From positions 1 through 10,528 of the forward strand of contig JBBQXW010000260.1 of assembly GCA_038209275.1 (NCBI GenBank): a stretch of 10,528 nt of DNA. Reading direction: 5' to 3'. Shown one piece after another: positions 1 to 6,086 of this stretch (the stretch's first letter is position 1; each line of letters opens with the position of its first letter). Origin of the DNA: L227-5C sp038209275 (GTDB taxonomy: Bacteria; Chloroflexota; Chloroflexia; Chloroheliales; Chloroheliaceae). The notes beneath the pieces were generated by a model that did not search any database, was not told the DNA's origin, and saw only the letters and a list, made by a program, of their open reading frames with translations. Made by a program: the position numbers and the translations under genes.

Positions 1-1
1 T

Positions 2-2971
2 GAGGTAGAGGTCGAGAAGAAGCTCGGCTTTAGTGGCAAACAGGACATCGAAAATTACGGCATCGCGGCCTTTAATAAGCTGTGCAAAGAATCGGTTTGG
101 GAATACGTCAAAGAATGGGAGAAGCTGACCGAGCGCATCGCATATTGGGCCGATATGGAAAACGCCTACGTAACTTACGAAAACAAATATATCGAAACGG
201 GCTGGTGGATAATGAAAACCCTGTGGGAGCAGGGTCTCGTTTTCCAGGATTACAAAGTGACCATGCACTGCCCGCGCTGTAACACCAGTCTGAGCGATGC
301 CGAAGTCGCCCAGAACTTTAAGGACGATGTAGACGACCCTTCGGTTTACGTGCGGTTGCGCCTGCGTTCCGGCGAGGCTGAACGATTGCCGTTCGATGCC
401 AAAGGTCATCAGGTTTCTTTCATGATATGGACGACTACGCCCTGGACGTTGCCCGCGAACACCGCCGTTGCCCTCAAAGCCGATGCCGATTATATACTGG
501 CCTTGCCCAACGAATCGGACGAAGCTTATCTGGTGGCTAAAGTTTTTGGTGACAAGCTTTTTGGCGAAGGCGGCTACGAAGTGCTGGGCGAAGCGAAGGG
601 TGAGCAACTGGTTGGTCTGCGCTACGAACCGCTTTATCAGGGTGTTGGCTCACACGGTCAGACGGTAGATTTGTCCGGGGCGTACCGCTCGATAGTGGAC
701 GAGATAGTCGAGGTAAACCCGTCTGACCACGATAGCACCGGGCTGGTGCATATCGCTCCGGCTTATGGCGACCTGGAAGTAGCCCGGCGGGTGGGTAATT
801 TGCCGACGCTATTCTCGGTAGATTTAGCGGGCAAGGTGTTGGCGGCGTTCCCGCAATTTGGCGAGAAGTTTTTCAAGAAAGCCGACCCCGACATAACCCG
901 CGATTTGAAAGAGCGCGGCTTGCTTTTCAAGAGTGGGCGAGTGCTGCACAACTACCCGTTCTGCTGGCGCTGCGATACGCCCTTGCTGTATTTCGCCAAG
1001 ACTAGCTGGTACATCCGAACCACCGCCGTCAAGCAGTCGTTAATCGAGAGTAACCAGAAAATAAACTGGTATCCCGACAACATCAAGAACGGGCGCTTTG
1101 GCAACTGGCTCGAAAACAATATAGACTGGGCGGTCAGCCGCGAACGCTACTGGGGTACGCCCATGCCCCTCTGGAAATGCGACAAAACCGGGCAGTTTGA
1201 GTGTCTGGGCAGCGTGGCGGATTTGGAGCAGCGCACTGGTAAAGATTTGAAGGACACCGATTTGCACCGACCCTTTGTGGACGATTTGACCTATCCTTCG
1301 CCTTTTGCCGAGGGCGGCACGATGCGGCGCGTTCCCGAAGTGCTGGACTGCTGGTACGATAGCGGCGCGATGCCTTTTGCCCAGGAGCATTATCCGTTTG
1401 AACATGCGGACGATTTTGACCAGTTGTTTCCGGCGGATTACATCTGCGAGGCTATAGACCAGACGCGCGGCTGGTTCTACACTTTGCACGCGCTGGCAGT
1501 TTTGCTCAAGCGGCAACCCAGCTACAAAAACGTCATCTGCCTGGGCCACATACTCGATGGTGAAGGCCAGAAGATGAGCAAGAGCAAAGGCAATATTGTT
1601 GACCCCTGGAAAGTGGTCAACGAGCAAGGGGCGGACGCGCTACGCTGGTATCTCTTCACCGCCAACCCGCCAGGACAACCGCGCCGCTTCTCGCAAGATT
1701 TGGTCAGCGAGAGTATCCGGCGTTTTATGCTGACGCTGTGGAACACGTACAGCTTCTTCGTTACCTATGCCAACCTCGACCAGCCCGATTTGAGCGACGG
1801 CGGGCGCGTGCCGGTAGCTAATCGCCCGGTGATAGACCGTTGGCTGGTTTCCAGCCTGAATGCGCTGGTGCGCGACGTAACCGCGATGATGGACGAGTAC
1901 GACGTGACCGGGGCGGCGCGGGCTATCGAGAGTTTCTGCGATGATTTGTCCAACTGGTACGTCCGGCGCAACCGACGGCGCTTCTGGAAGAGTGAAAACG
2001 ACACCGATAAAGTGGCAGCTTACCAGACCCTTTACGAAGCACTGGTGACGGTCACGAAACTGGCTGCACCGTTTATACCGTTCGTGACCGACAATATGTA
2101 TCGCAATCTGGTGCTGGCGGTACAGCCGGACGCGCCGATGAGCGTGCATCTGGCGGATTATCCCGAAGCCGATGTCAGCCTGATAGACGAAAAGCTCTTG
2201 AAGGAAACTGGCTCGGTAATCAAGGTAGTCAGCGTGGGTCGGGCTGCCCGTAGCGCCGCCAAGCTAAAGGTGCGCCAGCCTTTGCTGGAAGTGCTGGTCA
2301 AGCCGCGCAACGCCGACGAGCGCGAAGGGCTGGAACGCTTCTCGCAGCAGGTACTGGAAGAGCTAAACGTCAAGGCTTTGCAGGTGGTTTCGGCGGAGCA
2401 GAGCAGCGAGATAATGAGCTATACGCTCAAGGCTAACTTCAAGCTACTTGGCCCGAAGGTCGGCAAGAAATTGCCGGAATTGCAAAAAGCTTTAGCTAAC
2501 GTCAAAGGTAGTCAGGCTGCCGCCCAGGTACGCGCCGGGCAAAATCTGGAAGTAACGCTGGCGGACGGCACAACTTTCTCGCTTGCCCCCGACGAAGTGC
2601 TGGTCGAGGCTAAACAGAAGGAAGGCTATGTGGTAGCCGAGGATGGCGGTTATCTGGTCGCCCTCAACACCACTATCACGCCTGAACTCAAGCGCGAAGG
2701 CTTGCTGCGCGATTTGGTGCGCTTCATCCAGGACGGACGCAAGAACGCCGGGTTCAACGTTTCGGACAAGATAACAGCTTACTATTCGTTGGCATCGGAT
2801 AGCAACTGGCTGGAAGAAGCCCTGAACGACCCGGCGGGCGCACGCTACGTCATGTCGGAAACGCTCTGCACCGCCCTGCACAAAGGCGACGCTCCCAACG
2901 CCGATGCCTTCAGCCAAACCGTCGAGCTTGACGGCGCGAACCTGAAGCTCAGTTTGGTCAGGAACGAGTGA
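2..2971 (+). CDS. ileS: Isoleucyl-tRNA synthetase, 5'-truncated by window edge
   Basis: Cytoplasmic class Ia synthetase that charges tRNA-Ile and hydrolyses mischarged Val-tRNA in its CP1 editing domain. The frame is open from base 2 to the TGA at 2969-2971 (989 codons). From memory it aligns end to end with Thermus-type IleRS (about 1,040 aa), so roughly 95 N-terminal residues, including the HIGH motif, lie outside the window. Visible landmarks are CPRC (269-280) and CWRC (962-973), which form one zinc site in that family; the editing segments TTTPWTLP and VHIAPAYGD (746-772); KMSKS (1571-1585); the anticodon-binding region around WYVRRNRRRFW; and the long C-terminal domain of type 2 and eukaryotic-like IleRS. 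Oddities: the second Cys knuckle of the Thermus enzyme is degenerate, and the editing motif is two residues shorter before its Asp. The stop codon sits inside the edge of a repeat. The family is certain; mupirocin sensitivity cannot be judged without the HIGH region. Confidence 0.97.
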   Translation, partial: EVEVEKKLGFSGKQDIENYGIAAFNKLCKESVWEYVKEWEKLTERIAYWADMENAYVTYENKYIETGWWIMKTLWEQGLVFQDYKVTMHCPRCNTSLSDAEVAQNFKDDVDDPSVYVRLRLRSGEAERLPFDAKGHQVSFMIWTTTPWTLPANTAVALKADADYILALPNESDEAYLVAKVFGDKLFGEGGYEVLGEAKGEQLVGLRYEPLYQGVGSHGQTVDLSGAYRSIVDEIVEVNPSDHDSTGLVHIAPAYGDLEVARRVGNLPTLFSVDLAGKVLAAFPQFGEKFFKKADPDITRDLKERGLLFKSGRVLHNYPFCWRCDTPLLYFAKTSWYIRTTAVKQSLIESNQKINWYPDNIKNGRFGNWLENNIDWAVSRERYWGTPMPLWKCDKTGQFECLGSVADLEQRTGKDLKDTDLHRPFVDDLTYPSPFAEGGTMRRVPEVLDCWYDSGAMPFAQEHYPFEHADDFDQLFPADYICEAIDQTRGWFYTLHALAVLLKRQPSYKNVICLGHILDGEGQKMSKSKGNIVDPWKVVNEQGADALRWYLFTANPPGQPRRFSQDLVSESIRRFMLTLWNTYSFFVTYANLDQPDLSDGGRVPVANRPVIDRWLVSSLNALVRDVTAMMDEYDVTGAARAIESFCDDLSNWYVRRNRRRFWKSENDTDKVAAYQTLYEALVTVTKLAAPFIPFVTDNMYRNLVLAVQPDAPMSVHLADYPEADVSLIDEKLLKETGSVIKVVSVGRAARSAAKLKVRQPLLEVLVKPRNADEREGLERFSQQVLEELNVKALQVVSAEQSSEIMSYTLKANFKLLGPKVGKKLPELQKALANVKGSQAAAQVRAGQNLEVTLADGTTFSLAPDEVLVEAKQKEGYVVAEDGGYLVALNTTITPELKREGLLRDLVRFIQDGRKNAGFNVSDKITAYYSLASDSNWLEEALNDPAGARYVMSETLCTALHKGDAPNADAFSQTVELDGANLKLSLVRNE

Positions 2972-3099
2972 TGAGTGATGAGTAGCATTAGGTCAACTGG
3001 CAGAGCAGCATCCTACAAGTACCCCGAATTTGTGGGACATTGCTCCGCCAATGGACTTCTACTCATTACTCATCACTCATTACTCATTACTCATTACTC
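2966..3099. repeat. Long imperfect palindrome with heptamer arms
   Basis: The left arm (GAGTGATGAGTGATGAGTAG, 2966-2985) matches the reverse complement of the right flank (within 3059-3085) at 19 of 20 positions. Nested inside, GGTC/GACT-like and TGGC/GCCA (2998-3001 with 3047-3050) blocks pair. An inner hairpin at 3003-3045 has 18-position arms with 16 pairs (three G-T wobbles) and the 7-nt loop ACCCCGA. The whole could fold as one interrupted hairpin. There is no T-tract, so it is not a classical terminator. It begins on the ileS stop codon and ends 10 bp before a sigma-54 promoter. It could be a MITE/REP-like element, an mRNA 3'-end structure, or an activator site; the sequence does not decide. 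Confidence 0.75.
3061..3099. repeat. Tandem heptamer repeat (ACTCATT)n
   Basis: Five consecutive 7-bp units (ACTCATT, with one ACTCATC variant) occupy 3061-3095, followed by a partial unit. The same unit in inverse orientation (ATGAGTG/ATGAGTA) forms the left edge of the palindrome at 2970-2985. Such short-period repeats are prone to copy-number slippage. Confidence 0.85.
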
Positions 3100-3109
3100 C
3101 TACTTTCGC

Positions 3110-3126
3110 TGGCACATTCCTTGCAT
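3110..3126 (+). promoter_or_regulatory. Sigma-54 (-24/-12) promoter for the 82-aa membrane protein gene
   Basis: TGGCAC (3110-3115), a 5-bp spacer (ATTCC) and TTGCAT (3121-3126) match the sigma-54 consensus YTGGCAC-N5-TTGCW exactly, including a C before the T, with the invariant GG and GC at correct spacing. Predicted transcription start is near 3136-3138, giving a leader of about 60 nt before the ATG at 3197. The site is nearly identical to the minus-strand site at 3933-3949. A sigma-54 promoter needs an enhancer-binding activator, usually bound 80-150 bp upstream; here that interval is the palindrome. Activator and signal are unknown. Confidence 0.8.
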
Positions 3127-3154
3127 TGCATATAGGTAAATAGAATTATTATCC

Positions 3155-3176
3155 TCCCGGAAATTACTAGCCGGGA
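3155..3176 (+). other. Leader hairpin before the small membrane protein gene
   Basis: TCCCGG (3155-3160) and CCGGGA (3171-3176) form a perfect 6-bp GC-rich stem with a 10-nt loop. It lies in the predicted 5' leader, ending 6 nt before the Shine-Dalgarno sequence. It could influence mRNA stability or ribosome access; no known riboswitch is recognised. Confidence 0.45.
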
Positions 3177-3182
3177 TAGTGG

Positions 3183-3189
3183 AAAGGAG
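3183..3189 (+). promoter_or_regulatory. Ribosome binding site that sets the start at 3197
   Basis: AAAGGAG is 7 nt before the ATG at 3197. A GTG at 3179 is in frame but would place this Shine-Dalgarno inside the coding sequence, so the ATG is preferred. Confidence 0.85.
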
Positions 3190-3196
3190 TGTGCCA

Positions 3197-3445
3197 ATGA
3201 GCAATTTACCTGTGTCACTGGAGTCGGGTCTAGTTGGGCTAGTGGTCGCCGTAATTGGTTCGGTTGTATCGCTGGCTATGAGTGGTCAACCGTTGACCTG
3301 GCCCGTAATCGTATCGGCAGTAATTGCCGCCGGTTTGAACTATTTTACTTCGTCAGCGCGTTCTGGTTCGAGTGGTTATTCGCCTTCACCTTCCGCGCCA
3401 TCCAGCCCTGCTGCACCGCCTTCGGATGGTGGACAAAGCTGGTAA
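3197..3445 (+). CDS. Small two-helix membrane protein with Ser/Pro-rich tail (82 aa), unknown function
   Basis: I do not recognise the family. After a short N-terminus there is a first hydrophobic segment (about residues 11-28, GLVGLVVAVIGSVVSLAM), a short polar turn (SGQPLTW), a second hydrophobic segment (about residues 35-50, ending GLNYF), then a tail of about 30 residues made mostly of Ser, Pro, Gly and Ala, ending QSW. This predicts a helical hairpin in the inner membrane with a flexible tail. No signal peptidase site or lipobox is evident. The size and topology resemble holin-like or stress-membrane proteins, but no homology is claimed. The gene has its own sigma-54 promoter, leader hairpin, good RBS and strong terminator, so it is a complete single-gene unit. 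Those signals make a real gene very likely; the function is open. Confidence 0.85.
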   Translation: MSNLPVSLESGLVGLVVAVIGSVVSLAMSGQPLTWPVIVSAVIAAGLNYFTSSARSGSSGYSPSPSAPSSPAAPPSDGGQSW

Positions 3446-3481
3446 TTTTCTGATTTAACAGGAACAAAGAAAACTGAGAAT

Positions 3482-3527
3482 AAAAAGACCACCGCAGCAA
3501 ATTGCTGCGGTGGTCTTTTTATTTTTT
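3482..3527 (+). terminator. Strong Rho-independent terminator
   Basis: A perfect 19-bp inverted repeat (3482-3500 and 3502-3520) has a GC-rich core, GACCACCGCAGC, and is followed by TTTTT and then ATTTTTT. It lies 36 nt after the stop of the 82-aa gene. The A-tract on the left arm also gives a U-tract on the minus strand, so it could stop antisense transcription from the convergent gene. Confidence 0.95.
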
Positions 3528-3596
3528 CTAAACTAAAAGCTAAATTTCAAAATTATATAAAACTTCATTGGTACTTAACAAAAGCTTCAAAATTGA

Positions 3597-3614
3597 CTGC
3601 TATTCTTCTAGCAG
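3597..3614 (-). terminator. Weak candidate terminator for the 76-aa gene
   Basis: CTGCTA and TAGCAG pair around a 6-nt loop, about 40 bp beyond the stop of the minus-strand gene. Read on the minus strand it is followed by TCAATTTTG, a poor U-tract. The surrounding 3528-3656 stretch is AT-rich and shows nothing else recognisable. Confidence 0.25.
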
Positions 3615-3656
3615 GTTTCTTATACAGCAATTGAGCGGGCAACTACTATCCTAAAA

Positions 3657-3887
3657 TTAGAAGAAGCTAACATAAGCAAAACCAAGCGAGGTTCTCCTTT
3701 TTTGGAATCTCGCTACCGTTTTGGTTGGGGCAGGCTTGGTTTTGTTGCCTGCCCCGGTTTTTGCTTCGTCTTCCTCCAGCTTTTCGTTATCGGGCGTATT
3801 GTCCAGATGCCCTTCGCCTTCCCGCTGTAATTCCTGCTCGTCGTGATAATCTTGCTCGGTGGTCTTCTTTTCTTCTTGCTTTTCCAT
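3657..3887 (-). CDS. Small highly charged acidic protein (76 aa), unknown function
   Basis: I do not recognise this protein. Residues 1-45 are almost entirely polar and charged, rich in Glu, Asp, Lys and Gln (starts MEKQEEKKTTEQDYHDEQ), with no hydrophobic core, so probably disordered or coiled. Residues 46-76 switch to basic and end in an aromatic cluster (FAYVSFF). The start is supported by AAGGAG (3898-3903) 10 nt before the ATG and by a consensus sigma-54 promoter 46 bp upstream. The region encoding the C-terminal part is full of inverted repeats: a 9-bp stem at 3727-3755, a hairpin at 3686-3713, and an 11-bp pair at 3677-3687 with 3734-3744. The true C-terminus may therefore have been altered by a repeat. 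An overlapping 61-codon plus-strand frame lacks comparable signals. The promoter is more certain than the exact protein. Confidence 0.6.
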   Translation of the reverse strand: MEKQEEKKTTEQDYHDEQELQREGEGHLDNTPDNEKLEEDEAKTGAGNKTKPAPTKTVARFQKRRTSLGFAYVSFF

Positions 3888-3932
3888 ATCCTTTAATCTC
3901 CTTGCATTAGTTCACCATTTCACCAATTGAAT

Positions 3933-3949
3933 ATGCAAGGAGTGTGCCA
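3933..3949 (-). promoter_or_regulatory. Sigma-54 (-24/-12) promoter for the 76-aa acidic protein gene
   Basis: Read on the minus strand: TGGCAC (3949-3944), spacer ACTCC, TTGCAT (3938-3933), again preceded by C. It matches the sigma-54 consensus exactly and differs from the site at 3110-3126 at one of 18 positions (C for T in the spacer). Predicted start is near 3922, giving a leader of about 35 nt that contains the RBS at 3898-3903. Confidence 0.8.
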
Positions 3950-4007
3950 GCCCTGAAAACAGCTCACCAAGTTTTTTACAAATGAGAGGAGTGTCAAAAT
4001 CGAGAGG

Positions 4008-4081
4008 TAGGGGCAGGGGCGAATCGCATACGCCCTTTAGACCCGGCTGTGTGTTCAAGGGCGTATGCGATTCGCCCCTAC
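4008..4081. repeat. Inverted-repeat element with GTAGGGG/CCCCTAC ends
   Basis: A perfect 23-bp inverted repeat (4015-4037 and 4057-4079, core GGGCGAATCGCATACGCCC) surrounds a 19-bp spacer. The ends read GTAGGGGC (4008) and GCCCCTAC (to 4081). The left end has an extra AGGGGC unit relative to the right. There is no coding capacity of its own; a 62-codon minus-strand frame here is simply the repeat. The same ends recur in the two elements at 5921-6041, suggesting one REP/MITE-like family. Confidence 0.8.
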
Positions 4082-4146
4082 GAAATTTAGCTCTTGGCAA
4101 TTAAGCACTTTCCAAGTGAGAAAATTTCCATTTCTAAGCGCTTTTG

Positions 4147-4155
4147 TGCTATACT
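4147..4155 (+). promoter_or_regulatory. Extended -10 promoter for the methyltransferase gene
   Basis: TG-C-TATACT is an extended -10 element (TATACT is five of six to TATAAT). A weak -35-like TTTCCA lies at 4125-4130 with a long 19-bp spacer. Predicted start is near 4162, about 110 nt before the preferred ATG and 58 nt before the alternative one. Confidence 0.5.
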
Positions 4156-4270
4156 TAAAGCGAAAGAAATCGAACAAAAGATTTCTTTGCGGTTGCAGAT
4201 GGCAATTTAATTTAGAAGTATGGAAGTTCTGGCTACTAACTCCAACATTCTGCTTGAGCCTGAGAAAAAG

Positions 4271-5911
4271 ATGACGAAACGGCTCTACTACGGTGACAAC
4301 CTCGAAGTTTTACGCAAGTATATTGCCAGCGAAAGCGTTGACCTGGTTTACTTAGACCCGCCCTTTAATTCCAATCAGGATTACAGCGTTATCTTCAAAA
4401 ATACTAAAGGCAAAAGCAGCGAAGCCCAGATAAAGGCTTTTAAAGATACCTGGCATTGGGGTGCAACTAGCGAACAGGCGCTCTTGCGCGATATTCCAGA
4501 GCATTGCTCGGCTAAAGTAATCGAGACCACAACGGCTATCGTGGATTTGGTCGGGAAGAACGATTTGTCGGCTTATCTGGTCATGATGATACCTCGGTTG
4601 GCAGAATTGCGGCGCGTTTTGAAGCCGACTGGCTCACTCTTTTTGCACTGTGATACTACCGCCAGCCATTATCTAAAAATTATGCTGGATGCCGTCTTTG
4701 GCTTACCGAACTTCCGAAACGAAATTAGCTGGAAACGCACCAGCGCCCACAGCGACGGCGCGCAAGGGCGCAAAGGTATGGGCCGGGTCAGGGATATTAT
4801 TCTCTTTTATAGCAAAACCGATAATTTTACCTGGAATCCCATCTATAAGCCCTACGACGAGAAATATATTAAAGATTTTTACAAATTTGTAGAGCCTGAG
4901 AGTGGGCGAAGCTATCGTCTTGACAATTTAACTGGGCCGGGCGGCGCGAACAATGGCAACCCATCTTATGAGGTAATGGGCGTTACCCGCTATTGGCGCT
5001 ATTCGCAAGAAAAGATGCAAAAGCTAATTGAGGAAGGGCGGATTGTCCAGACCAACCCCGGCGCAGTTCCGGCTTACAAACGCTATCTGGATGAAATGCC
5101 CGGCGTGCCTTTGCAGGATGATTGGCACGATATTAACCCGATAAGTTCGCAGGCCAAAGAACGGCTGGGCTATCCGACCCAAAAACCGTTAGCTTTGTTG
5201 GAACGTATAGTTCAACTGGCTTCTAAGCCGGGCGATGTAGTGCTTGACCCGTTTTGTGGCTGCGGTACTGCCGTCCATGCTGCTCAAAAGCTGGAGCGTA
5301 GCTGGATTGGGATTGATATTACCAGTCTGGCAATTAGCCTGATTAAGTATCGCCTTACTGCCGCTTTTAGCGGTCTCAGTTTTGAGACTATCGGCGAACC
5401 TCGCGATAGCGACGGGGCAAGACAACTGGCTGAAGATGATAAGCATCAGTTTGAATGGTGGGCCTTATCGCTAGTGCGGGCCAAACCTTCCGGGGAAGGC
5501 GAAGCGCCGGGCCAGGGTAAAAAGGGCGCGGACGGCGGCAAAGATGGCTTTATCTACTTTCCCGATACTGGCGGCAAGCTTGCTAAGGTCGCTGTTTCGG
5601 TCAAAGGTGGTAAAAACGTCAGCGTAGAAATGGTGCGTTCGCTCTGTGCCGTCGTCGCCGAACAGAAAGCGGCGATTGGCGTACTGATTTCGTTAGAGCC
5701 GCCGACCAAACCGATGACCGATTGGGCCATCAAAGAAGGTTTTTATCATTCCGATATGTGGGGCGATTTTCCTAAAATTCAAATTTTGACGATTGAACAG
5801 CTTTTGAAGGGCGAAAAGATAAAAATGCCTACAACTGCCGTAGCCGAAACCTTTGCCAGTCCGCGCAAAGAAACGGTCAAGCCGGAAGCAACGCAGGGTA
5901 CTTTACTTTAA
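4271..5911 (+). CDS. DNA methyltransferase (beta class) with C-terminal Mrr-like nuclease-fold domain
   Basis: Predicted SAM-dependent amino-methyltransferase acting on adenine-N6 or cytosine-N4 in DNA. Numbered from M1 at 4271 (546 aa), motif IV is LDPPF near residues 28-32. A central variable region follows as probable target-recognition domain, then YPTQKP (301-306) and the SAM-binding motif I DPFCGCGT (326-333) with IGIDI (346-350). The order IV then I defines the beta class. After about residue 393 a second domain carries GADGGKDG (419-426) and VSVKGG (about 442-447), the arrangement of the Mrr-type PD-(D/E)xK nuclease core, with Ser where Glu or Gln is usual. No separate restriction or specificity gene is adjacent. 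Start: homologues, as I recall them, begin near KRLYYGDNL, favouring ATG 4271; ATG 4220 would add 17 residues, and both have weak RBS. Methyltransferase is near certain; nuclease activity is inference. Confidence 0.93.
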   Translation: MTKRLYYGDNLEVLRKYIASESVDLVYLDPPFNSNQDYSVIFKNTKGKSSEAQIKAFKDTWHWGATSEQALLRDIPEHCSAKVIETTTAIVDLVGKNDLSAYLVMMIPRLAELRRVLKPTGSLFLHCDTTASHYLKIMLDAVFGLPNFRNEISWKRTSAHSDGAQGRKGMGRVRDIILFYSKTDNFTWNPIYKPYDEKYIKDFYKFVEPESGRSYRLDNLTGPGGANNGNPSYEVMGVTRYWRYSQEKMQKLIEEGRIVQTNPGAVPAYKRYLDEMPGVPLQDDWHDINPISSQAKERLGYPTQKPLALLERIVQLASKPGDVVLDPFCGCGTAVHAAQKLERSWIGIDITSLAISLIKYRLTAAFSGLSFETIGEPRDSDGARQLAEDDKHQFEWWALSLVRAKPSGEGEAPGQGKKGADGGKDGFIYFPDTGGKLAKVAVSVKGGKNVSVEMVRSLCAVVAEQKAAIGVLISLEPPTKPMTDWAIKEGFYHSDMWGDFPKIQILTIEQLLKGEKIKMPTTAVAETFASPRKETVKPEATQGTLL

Positions 5912-5920
5912 TACCTGTTT

Positions 5921-5974
5921 CGGTAGGGGTTTGATTTATCAAACCCAGTCGGGCGCAATGAATTGCGCCCCTAC
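5921..5974. repeat. Double-hairpin repeat, copy 1
   Basis: This 54-bp unit begins CGGTAGGGG and ends CCCCTAC. It contains two perfect palindromes: GGGTTTGAT/ATCAAACCC (5927-5946) and GGGCGCAAT/ATTGCGCCC (5951-5970). It lies 10 bp after the methyltransferase stop, where the hairpins could protect or end the transcript, although no U-tract is present. Confidence 0.9.
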
Positions 5975-5987
5975 AATTACAATAAAG

Positions 5988-6041
5988 CGGTAGGGGTTTG
6001 ATTTATCAAACCCAGTCGGGCGCAATAAATTACGCCCCTAC
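5988..6041. repeat. Double-hairpin repeat, copy 2
   Basis: A direct copy of the unit at 5921-5974, offset by 67 bp and identical except for two G-to-A changes in the second palindrome, one of which leaves a G-T wobble in the stem. The 13 bp between copies (5975-5987) are AT-rich. Bases 6042-6086, between this copy and the PBP gene, show only its RBS. Confidence 0.9.
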
Positions 6042-6086
6042 GAAAATAGATTCAGGCAACAAAATTTTTCCAGAGAGGCAATAGAT

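Noticed and set aside
1040..1627. Long minus-strand open frame (195 codons)
   Set aside because: It lies wholly antisense to conserved ileS sequence including KMSKS; codon shadow.
2990..3050. tRNA-like segment (AGGTCAACTGGCAGAGCA resembles a D arm)
   Set aside because: There is a G-G clash in the D stem, no pairing anticodon stem, no GTTCGAATC-type T loop and no acceptor pairing; the bases fold better as part of the palindrome.
3179..3196. GTG start extending the 82-aa protein by six residues
   Set aside because: It would put the AAAGGAG Shine-Dalgarno inside the gene; ATG 3197 has ideal spacing.
3593..3626. TTGACT...TATACA as a sigma-70 promoter
   Set aside because: The spacer is 22 bp, too long, and no plus-strand gene follows.
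3725..3910. 61-codon plus-strand frame
   Set aside because: Opposite the acidic protein gene, no RBS, and Leu/Arg-rich composition expected from antisense of Glu/Lys codons.
3912..4100. 62-codon minus-strand frame
   Set aside because: Made from the inverted-repeat element and the sigma-54 promoter region; no RBS or protein-like composition.
5921..6041. CRISPR-like array
   Set aside because: Only two copies, a 13-bp interval, internally palindromic units and no cas genes.
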